64,000 nucleotides of DNA, taken from positions 633,001 through 697,000 of the forward strand of contig JAZGTH010000064.1 in NCBI GenBank assembly GCA_036877525.1, given 5' to 3'. Below the pieces are notes generated by a model. That model searched no databases. It saw only the letters and a list, made by a program, of their open reading frames with translations, and was not told where the DNA came from. Shown in pieces: positions 49,117 to 60,179 of the stretch. This DNA is from Chromobotia macracanthus (Eukaryota > Chordata > Actinopteri > Cypriniformes > Botiidae). The position numbers and the translations under genes are program-made. Position 1 is the stretch's first letter, and each line of letters begins with the position of its first letter.

Positions 49117-52100
49117 TCTTGTTAGTTAAACAAAGAAGACATTCAGTAAGGTTAGCTTACAAGTCAGACTCACTGCACTGCTCACTCCTCAGTCTTTGTG
49201 CATCCACGTTTACACACATACATGTATTTGTGCATGTATGTACATGTAGAATAAACATGTATTTTTATGAAATCGTTTTTTAAGCACATAACATTATCTG
49301 TGAACAATTAATAACTTTACAAATGAATCACTGGATCAACATACTATACTTGACATTAACAGTCTAATTCGAAGAAATACATTTTTGCTATTGAGGTTTA
49401 AATCTGAACTGTCTTATATCATTAAAAATAATACAAAAAATATTACTTAAAAAAATGAATATGCTGTTGATGTTCGGTATATCACCCTGGACTAATATAA
49501 ACACACACATTAAATTTAGTTTTATTCTACACACATACATAAATGTGTCAGAACACAATTGTTGCAAATGTTTATTATTGACCTTTTGGTAGATTGTTTA
49601 CTTCTGATATGTGCCTTGTGTGTTTGTCATTTCATGTAGGGACCCTCGGGACCGCATGGCAAGCCAGGTCGCCCAGGTCCGCCAGGGCTGAAGGTACAAA
49701 TCAACACACCCACACTGGTACTGTCAGATAAACAGCTGTCTGACCAGAAATAATGGTCTAATCTCTCTGTGTTTGGGCCTCTGTTATACTCATCACTGTA
49801 TTGCCTGCTGGAACTATTACAACCCCAGACACACACATGCGCTCAAACACTTTGATTTATCTGCATTTAAGAGAGACCCAGTAGGTGGTGGAAAATCTTT
49901 GCTATGATTTAGAAAAGAATGGTTCTGTATTATTGAGGAGGGGCTATAAACCAAGACCACTGCTTCCAAGTTAAGTTTGTGTGTGCAATGTCCCGGTGTG
50001 GGAATAGTCTGCCCCTTTCATCATTGTAAATACTGGTGGTAAACAGTCCAGCAGGTGTGTGTTATGTGCATTTGTGTCCTTGTTTGGTAAGTGATTTCAT
50101 GGTCACTGATCTCTGTATTCCTGGTTAAGGTGTAACAGCCTGATTTAAAACTTGGCCCATGTACTTACCTTCTCTGTCCGTGACATACACATGTTCACAC
50201 ACACTCTTAGCATCTTCACTAGTGTCTGTTTGGGGTATTTCTAACTCCATGTTAACACTGTTTAAACTACTGACTGTATAGCAGCACCCTAGCAACCACC
50301 TAAGCATTCTAATAGCACTTTTATAGACTCTCTCTTGTACAGTTTTTTAAAAATATATCTCATTTTTTGGTTGTCGTCTTTCTTTCAGGGGAAGAAAGGA
50401 GACCCTGGGATCTCTCCTGGAAAAGCACCAAAAGGAGAAAAAGTAAGAAACACATAAACTTGTTCTGATACACAATCCCCAATATCCTAGTCAGTAAGAA
50501 ATATTATAGTATATTATTGTTGGGGGTCTCACATGATGAAAGATCAGCACCTGCAGAACATGGATGGGGGGGAGTTAGATTTAGGAAAGTAACTAATATG
50601 TCAACCAAGAATTATTCACTACGCAAGTACGCAAGAACCTGGTATCTACCTGGTCTTTAGCTGGAGGACCAGCTAGCATGTTCGGGTAATTAGGCACCAT
50701 AAGCAGATATGATTAGCTGGTAGCTGGATTGTAGTTGGTTCAAGATCTAAGGTCTACCATTTCACACCAGCTAATGACTAATTTAGACCAGCTGTAAACC
50801 ATCTATCATACTGCGAAAAAGCTACCGTTTTAACCTGGATTTTCCAGCAAGACCTTTCTGAAGGCACATTTTATTCTCTAGCTGCTTAGAAAACTATATA
50901 TGTACTATGAACTATATATGTTTTAACCCAAAAACAGGAACTGTCTACCCAAAAATAGACTATTTTGAAGAACCTATAATGTAACACTAAATGCATTATA
51001 TAGCAACCTTGAGAACCCCATATAGTTTGATAAAAGGAGCATTCTTTGATGGATCTCAGAACCCGTTAAGTCATTAAATATCAGGAGTATGGCAGGACCA
51101 CACAGACACCCAAAACACACAAACACATCAGGAGAACAGCATCACCTCTGTAAGTGTTCTTATGACTGTGTGTGTGTCTCTTGTTTGTCTGTGTGTTTTG
51201 GTATTTGTGTGTGCAGGGAGATCCTGGTTTGCTTGGCCCTGTTGGTTTAGTTGGGGTGGAAGGCCGCAAGGTAAGACACAAACGAGCGCTCGGATCATTT
51301 TAAAATGCTGAAATCGTTCTCTCCATTTTTCATTATTTGTGTTTCCATTATTTTTGACATTAAACACACATTATTTTTGCCATAACTTGGGTGACGCTAG
51401 CACCGATTTCTACCTTTTGCTTACAAAACCCACACAAACACTCCGAAACTTTCCCACTCACCCTCACTCCCTGTGTCTTCCGTTGCCATGGAAACCCAGC
51501 GTAAACATCATAGGGAATCCCCATTGAGTCGTTCATCATTCTGTTTTACTCAACACACACATACGCGTCAAACTAGGCCACAGAGAGCCATACAGTGGTC
51601 CCTCTATGAGTAACTTTGTTATGGCCATTGTGTGTGTGTGTGTGTGTGTGTGTTTATGTCTCAGCTGTGTATGATTAGAGTAACATTGGACTCTCTGGCA
51701 AGCATTTTATTGTAAGAAACATTGGGCACAGTTTTTGGTGTGTATATTTGTACTGGAGGTTTTAAACAGGAGTTTGCTAACACACATGTGCATTAGGTCA
51801 TGACAACTACAACTAATCGATAAAATTCATAAATGTTAATTCATAAGTGTCAAACTAGTTGACACTGACTACCACTGTTGATTCGTGTTGTGTGTGGTGC
51901 GACTCAGAGCTCGTCATTAATGTTACTTTACTGTAGTGAAAATGTTTCTGTCAGATCTACAGAGAAAAGTGCAACAGAGAACACGGTAATGTTTATATCA
52001 GTGGCTTAGCTGGATCAGCTGGTGAGTCTCAACCCAAAAATGTGTCACAGGTTCCATGGGGTCACAGACAGGCGCAATTCAAAATGCATTTAAGCATATA

Positions 52101-52680
52101 ATCAGCTTAATTTCAGTTGGTAAGATGTAGAATTAATGCTTTTCAATATTAAGAAAAACAATATGTTGAACAAATAATGAACAAATAATATGGCTTTTAT
52201 AAAATATTTAATATTTATATTTATCAAAAATGTTATCAGTATCTTAATCCATTTGAAGGTACTGTAGCTGTTAGTGGCAGCCATAGTAATGTGTGTCTGT
52301 GAGTGTGTGTTTGTGCCTGTCCATGTTGGTGGGTGGTGTGTGTGTGCCTGTCTGTGTGTGAATGTTTGTGTCTCTCTGTTAGTGTGTGTGCATGTCTGTG
52401 AGTGTGTGTGCATGTGTGTTTGTACCTGGCAGGCCGCGGGTCCATGTGCTTTGTGTTACGTGACTGTGGTTTGAAACACAGACATCAGAATGTAAAGCAG
52501 AACCACTGGAAACTCAGACAGCAGCAGTGTGATACACATGTGTGAATGAACAAGGCTCAGATGAAAGCAGCCAGTGATTGTATGGAGGGGTCAGACATAC
52601 ATGAAATCTTTAGCGCAGATTCCACTGTATAAAGACAAAAGTTGTTCTACAGTACAAAAGGGTGAGATATATGGATGATA

Positions 52681-52719
<39 letters not shown>

Positions 52720-53331
52720 CAATAAGCCATAAGACAGGGATTTTACTGTGGTAAAAGGTTTTGTTCGTAAGCTGATTGTCTTAAATTTTCTTTTTGTTTT
52801 AGCACAGCAGAACATGATATTAAATGTATAGTAAATGAATCCTGAGAAGAACCCTTTAAGGCAGTAACATTTATTAACAAATATTTTAGAGTTATAAGAG
52901 TATATATATATATAAAATAACAATAGATGTATGTGGTAGTTAAACATGCTTGTAGGCAGAACTGTGTGTGTGTGCGTGTTTGTGGTGTTCACTGGAATGT
53001 CGAGGTGCATGTAGGAATTAGAGATGGATTTCCCACAAACAAATGTAATGGAAGAAACAGACTCTCCAACATAGAGTGTAACGTGTTGGATTTCACAAGT
53101 TTGGCAGAGAAAAGAAGTGTGTGTGTATGTTTTATAGAGTGTAAGTTTCAATTTTTTTATCTGAATTCATAGTCTGACCTGTCTGTCTGTCTGTCTGTCT
53201 GACATACAGCTACATGTTCTACACTTCACTGTTGTAAGAACTGACAAATCCGTGTGGTTTGTGTGTAACTGGTACACGGAAATTATTTTTCTTTCTCTTA
53301 GTTTTCTCTTTTTCTTTCCTGTGTACAGGCA

Positions 53332-53395
<64 letters not shown>

Positions 53396-53703
53396 GATGC
53401 GTATTTTCCGCTCTGTGTAAATGTCTTGCTGTAGTTCTGTAGTCAGCACAATGCTGTGCTTGTATGACTCATGGGAGCTCGACTCCAGCAGGAAAGCATT
53501 TATATTTGTAATCACACACACACGCGCACACACACACACACAATGTAAAACCCACAATCACAAATGTGCAGATGCACACTTACATTGAGCATACAGTTAT
53601 GTACATGATGATGATGTAAAATATTGAACTGCTTTCTCTGATTGACTACAGATGGATTTTGTCAATGTAAATGGATCTGTAAAATGCATGCTGCAGGAGA
53701 GAG

Positions 53704-53736
<33 letters not shown>

Positions 53737-56700
53737 GACTGTTTACTAGCCGTCATGTATCTTTTGTACAGGGTCAAAAAGGCCATCTGGGTCCACCAGG
53801 CCTCCCTGGAGAACCAGTGAGTAATACAGACATACACTCATACACAAACAAGCAAACAAACAAACAAACACACACACACACAATATGTAAAGGGGCTTTA
53901 AAGTCAAAGGTTTAGTGAGAGAAAATACAAAGTCACACATACACACCCAGGGGAAAGTTTTCAGTTTTGTGATTTCTGCTGTCACTAGACAGGACAGCAA
54001 AATAATTTCTTTTAAATAGATTTCCTGAACACTTCCCAATCTTCCATTGTGTTAAAAAATGCCTTAGAATTTTAAGAAATATAAACAGAAATGGGAAAAA
54101 TGTTGACATTTAGAGAGAGTACAGGTCTGGGTCATTTTTAGGCACTTTTTGGTAGGTTATTTTTCTCAGAAGAACTGCATGAGGAATATCTTGTCTGAAA
54201 TTCTACAGGAGACGTGTGCGGTTTATTTAAGGAAGAGACTTCAGTCTCCATTTGTTTTCATCTAATCTCTTTATTTTGAGCACAGTACACACAGACAGTA
54301 CACATTGCATGTTTTGTGCTACATACACAACATTTCATTTAATCAAAAGCCAAAAAAAAATCTTATTACATACAAATGTTTAGTAAACCACAGCTGTGCT
54401 GTTGTAATGAATATCAGCATATATTACCTGTAACAGCTAATATTACCTGTAGCTTTGTGCCTATGCACGCATTGCTTGATTTACTGTAATAAATGAGAAG
54501 AATCAATGATTCTCTCTCTCTCTCTCTCGCTCTCTCTCTTTCTCTCTCTCTACAGGGAGAACAGGGTCCTATTGGGAGTGCAGGAGCCAAAGGTTATCCT
54601 GGCAGGCAGGTGCAGTAGATTTTTCTCTGCTGTGAAGAGTGTGTGTGTGTCAGACTGTGTACATGCGCCTGTTTATGGATTTGTGTGAATGTTGTTCTGT
54701 GTATTTTCATCAACTGTTAATGGAAAATATGTAATTAATTTAGCAACACATTACCCTGGCAAATGCACTGGCTTTTGTTCAGGGTATCTGGGGGTCTCAG
54801 TGACTGAAGATCCATTATAGAAAAGGATGTAACCACCAGCGCTGGCGTCTTAATAGCATATTGTTTTCAAAAACTTTGACTGATGGTTCCAAAGCTCCAT
54901 CAGTACAAACAATACGTTTAAAACAACCTTCTATAGCCACAAGCCATATGAGTTCCTTCCACATGTTGAGCTCATAGAAGTTGCTTATGTCAACTATATG
55001 AGATTATTACACGCCTCGCTGGAAAGCTTTATTTTGATTGGTTGCTCACGGCATTCTACATATATTTAATGACCACTAAACTGTATGATTGACCATTGGC
55101 CCCTGATTCTCAGCATAGCTGTGCTAGTTTCATGTCACAATTGCTTCTTCTCACGTAAAATCTCACATTTACAATTCAAATCTGTATTTCATGACCTTTT
55201 ATGTATTTAGTGAGGATCAGATCAGATCATTATTGCAAAACAAGCCTTTTTGCAGAGCGATACAAGACTATTTTGCCTTGGTTTAAGGGGTTTATTTTGT
55301 AATCATGACTGACTGCACATTATTCCTCACGTAAACTACTAACACTTCATTTGTGACTTCATTTATTCTTTCCTATTCTATCTATCTTAATATTAAATAT
55401 TATTATGTAACAGGTCAGGGACCTTGTAATATTTATCAAAATTGTGATTATAAAATGTGTTAATAAAATGAATGAAGTCCCTCTTTCTTTTTTTGTTCTT
55501 CCAGGGTTTGCCTGGTCCAGTAGGACCTGTCGGACCGAAAGGTGCTCGGGTGTGTAGACAACTACCTGTTTACTTATGTTCCGTTTCCAATGGGGAGTCA
55601 CAACGCTGTCATTGTTCCTTTGAAGCTATCTAAGCAGTCAGTCCATAGTTACTGTAGCTAAGCCATGATCAGATATTTGTGGTTTTGTGATGGTCTGGTT
55701 CAAATCGTAACGTGATAATCCTTACAAGAGATTTTACGATGCTGCCTTGTGCTTCTCCCCCACTTTATCTGTTTTTTATTCAGCTGTGTTTTTCAGCTTT
55801 TTGAGTCAACGGAGACTCAGCCATGACAAATTTGCTGTTGACAGCAGCCCGAGCCATAAGTGTGTGTTTATATGTGATTTTAGACTCTTTTGGTCATATT
55901 AACATGTTCTCACATACAACCCTTTGTCATTTATCACCCTGTCATCAGTTAAAAAACAGTTTATCACCACTGAATCAGTTTATATACGGTAGCGCCTGTG
56001 TACACACGCACACACTCACTTAAACATATATGAACCCCCACATGCTTCTGCTGTTGTGTTTGTAGCAGAGCACTGTTAAAGGGTCTTTATCAGACAAACT
56101 CCGCCCCCATTGGCTGGAATTTCCTGTTTAAAGTCAGACTGAGGCCCCGCTGTCTTTCGCCACACACACATTATCATACATGCGTGTGTCTTTATATACC
56201 TGTTTGCGCGGCATCTTGTCAGGACACGACTTTGGTTCTAGTGACTGTATGAGCGAAGCCCATGATATCGGTGCACAGTGAACTTCATCAATGCCTGTTG
56301 TTAGCATGTGTGCGTGTCATCACTTTTCCCTGAAGTGAGCGTATGTGCCCTTGGACTACATTGTGGAGGCCAGCACCATGCAGTCCATGGGCATATACAC
56401 TTACCTCATGGCCTGCATCAACATGAAGACGCCTGTTCATCCGTCCAAGCACCTCTCCATTCATCTCTACATCACTGTGTTTGAGTCATACTGTGGACGG
56501 CTGCCATTGGATGCTAATACTTCTATAGGCTAATACAAACATAGCAAAATGACCTCACCCAGAGGAAAGGTCAGGAGACCTAATGCAGTTATGTTTCAAT
56601 GAAGTATCAACTTTAATATCAGTTTACAAATAGTCACAGATGAGGCAGTTGTTGACATGCAGTCAAAAGCAGTAAAGAGCCATAAGCATAGCTCAGATCA

Positions 56701-58873
56701 TTTGGTCTTAGTAAACAGTCCTATGATTATGGAAATCCTGGAGATAAAGGAAATTGAGATTTCCAGGCCTGAAGAAGTTGGAAATGATTAAAAGCTTAAC
56801 ATGTCATGGAAATTTCTAAAAAGTCTTTACAATGTAAAATAAATATTACATAATCAAGTAATAACAACTGAGTGGAAAAGTAATAGAAATGCATTGTTTG
56901 AAAGATGTGGGAGTCCTCTTGGAAGAATTTAATGAAAATTGTTAAATTTTTTTAATTTTGATCACAGATTTTTGTATCTACAAAAGCACAGTTTGATTAG
57001 GAAAAGGTGTATTAGAACGCTTTTTTCTTAGGAAGAAATCTTTAAAAAAGCTTTTTTTGATCTCTTCCTTATCACATTGCTGTCTTAGAGACACAACTGA
57101 GATACTTAAGAGATTTATTTATTGTTTATCTCACCTATGCTCCCTCTCTCTCTTTCTTCTCTCTTTAGGGTTTCATTGGGATCCCAGGACTTTTTGGTTT
57201 ACCTGGACCTGATGGTGAAAGAGTAAGTTTTTAATTCTGTAACGTCAGTAATCATTTACTTTATTCACAGTCACATGATCACAGCCACATGCAGTGAGTG
57301 AGTCAGTGTGGACATACAGATATTTTACTTTAGCTGTATTCTGTGAAGAATTGCACAAGCAATCCTAAGCTCACATGTTCGAATGCACACACTAATAAAA
57401 CATGTTAAATGAACTAAAAATAAAGATAAAAGCCAGACACATTAATGCATCAATTATGGGTTGTAAGAACGTTTTCCTAACATTTCTATTAAGTAACAAA
57501 AATGTTAAAAATCTTTTTTTGAACGTTCTAGGAACATTCAAAGCATCCAGTTTTTTAGATGTTGTATTAACATGATTGTTTGGTTATTAGAACATTAACT
57601 ACTTAATAACATTTTTGATATATGCAATATATAACATTGAAAAGCATTAATGTTACTGCAGCAATGTTTTTTAAGAACTTTTAGAGAATGTAAGCCGACA
57701 TTTTGAGAACGTTCCCTGTAACCACCTAGCAAGCACTCAGAAAACCATAGCATCTTCATAGACCAGTGCCCTGGCAACCACCTTAGACAACCTATTTTTG
57801 GAGACTTGTTTTGCTTTGAAAATCTAGTTATGATAATGATGTTACCGTTATTAGCTTAGAGTAACACATTTTTTAAATCAAGTGCTGCCCACTACTGGAA
57901 GATGTGTGACAGCAGATCCCATTATTGAGATGCGTGTGTGTTTTGAAAGTGGAAACTGCTTCCAGCTGGCTCTGGTGTTCAGCTGAGTGTGTTTGGATGA
58001 GTCATATGATAACAGAGTACACACACACACACACACACAGAGTGTAAGGGCTTTGAACTGTCTAATCCTCATAGTGTCTTATAAGTACTTCCGATGTAAT
58101 GCCAAAAGACTTAAGTAAATATATTAACCTCTTTCTCTCGCTCTCTCTCTCTGTCTCTTTCTCTCTCTCTCCAGGGTATTCCTGGTCCACCAGGGAAGAG
58201 GGGCAAGATGGGTAGGCCGGTAAAGTTTTGTCTCAACATACTTTATAGATTCAGACGTGAGTTTGTAAACGTGTGTGAGAATGTAAGCTGTTTGAGATTG
58301 GTATTCGTGTGATTCTGTGGGTATTTGAGACATCATATGTCCTGAAACGTTTTTATCAACATCAAGACATCAAGATTAAAATTTATATAAGGTGATTTTA
58401 GGAAAACCATGTGGATGATGGAGTTTTAGCATGTCATGAAACAGGACAACCTCTTAAAAGTTTCACACAACTGCCTTTGTGTGTTTTTTGGTTCAGTAGT
58501 GATTCAACTGACCAGGTCATTGAGTCGTTTGTATGTGAGTGTGTGTGTTTAAAGTTGTATCCAAAAGTCAGTAAAACCTGACAAATCTGAGCAAAACCTC
58601 CTTTTGGGGATGCCTCATTTGTAAAAATGCTATAAAATATAGTAAATAAAGTTTTTCAATTGTAAAAATGCAGAAGGTTTTCTGTTATGGTTAGGGCTAG
58701 AGTGTGTGTTATGTTATATTGTTTATAACTAGCTGTGTATGAAAACAGTAGAAGTCTATGGAATGCCCATTTAGATAAGTGTGTGTGTGTGTGTGTGTGA
58801 GAGAGATAATTTGTATTTTATTTGGATTGTGGTGTCATTATTTCCCCATGCTTGACCTTGGGACACAATAGAT

Positions 58874-58905
<32 letters not shown>

Positions 58906-59613
58906 ACAGACTTCAGTCACCATGACCTTTGACCTCTGTCCTCAAAAACATCCTGTTGAATCAGCAGCGCTCAGCATGTTACTGAAGTGATTTCATTATT
59001 AGTGGTGTTTGCTAAAGTCAGCATCACTATTACTACTGCTTAAATCTACCACTTTTTAGTGGTTTAAAATAACGCTAACTATTAACTTCTTTGTATAACT
59101 CGTTCCATAGCATCTGTGTTACAGAAATGAATGATTCCCCAGATCATGTGACTGGTTGAGGAGAGACATAAGCACTCACACTTTCTTCAGAAACACTAGC
59201 TGTATAAATGATCTGCTACATCATAAATTGCTGCATTAATGTTGTTGTAATGTTGCCCATTCTCTCTCTTGCTCTCTCTTGCTCTCTCATAAATCTCAGG
59301 GCTTTCCTGGTGATTTTGGAGAGAGAGGACCACCAGGACTTGATGGAGAGCCAGTGAGTCAAATGTTTTCTCGTAGTCTCTAAGTTTCATAGCACATTTT
59401 CATTTTATGTTGTAAAGTAGAGTGACAAGCAGAGTGATCTACTCACAGCAGAGATGACGAGAGATGTGTGTGTGTGTTTGTGTGTGTAGTGTCTGCAGTA
59501 CAAAGTGGCTTCAAACAAGCTGTGGAAGAGTGTGTTTGTGTTTTAGGTGAATACCTTCAGTTTGCATGTGTGTCTGTGTGTCTGTGTGTCTGTGTGTCTG
59601 TGTGTCTGTGTGT

Positions 59614-59648
<35 letters not shown>

Positions 59649-60138
59649 CAGCTGTTTGCTGGTTTGCTGATCTTTGCTGATCAGTCAAGCGGATGAGTTT
59701 TCCTGGTTTAAAAGGAATTTGTGTGTGTGTCAGTTAATCAGCGGGACCTGCTTCGACCAGATAAGACCAGAAAACCACCTTAGACTTGTTTAAATATTTT
59801 AACAGAGAAGGTCTTAGGTCACATTTAAATGAATAGATACACAACAGTCAATCAGCAGTGTTGATCTGTCAGTTCCTTGAACATATTGTTTTTAAAATTG
59901 CCTCTGATTGGTTGGAGTAGATGACATAATTGCAAGAAGTGTTTAAGTCATTTTTCACCTGTAAATCTCAGTGGAACTGTGAAAACAGGAAGTTGAGAGT
60001 CCTCTCATTTCCTGTTCTCTCTGTCCTGAAGAGAGGAGTGAAATGCTCCTTTCATCCTTTCATCACACCAGGGAAAAGAGAGGAAATGATTCCAGCACGC
60101 TGTAGAGTAGCCAACAACAAACCATCTCTGTGTCTTGC

Positions 60139-60179
<41 letters not shown>

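Noticed and set aside
53219..53557. Arg/Glu-repeat ORFs
   Set aside because: They are translations of the (TC)n/(GA)n tract; likewise the ORFs at 25526-25950 and 63714-63971.
59566..59642. CRISPR-like regular repeats
   Set aside because: Direct octamer microsatellite units without unique spacers, in a vertebrate genome.
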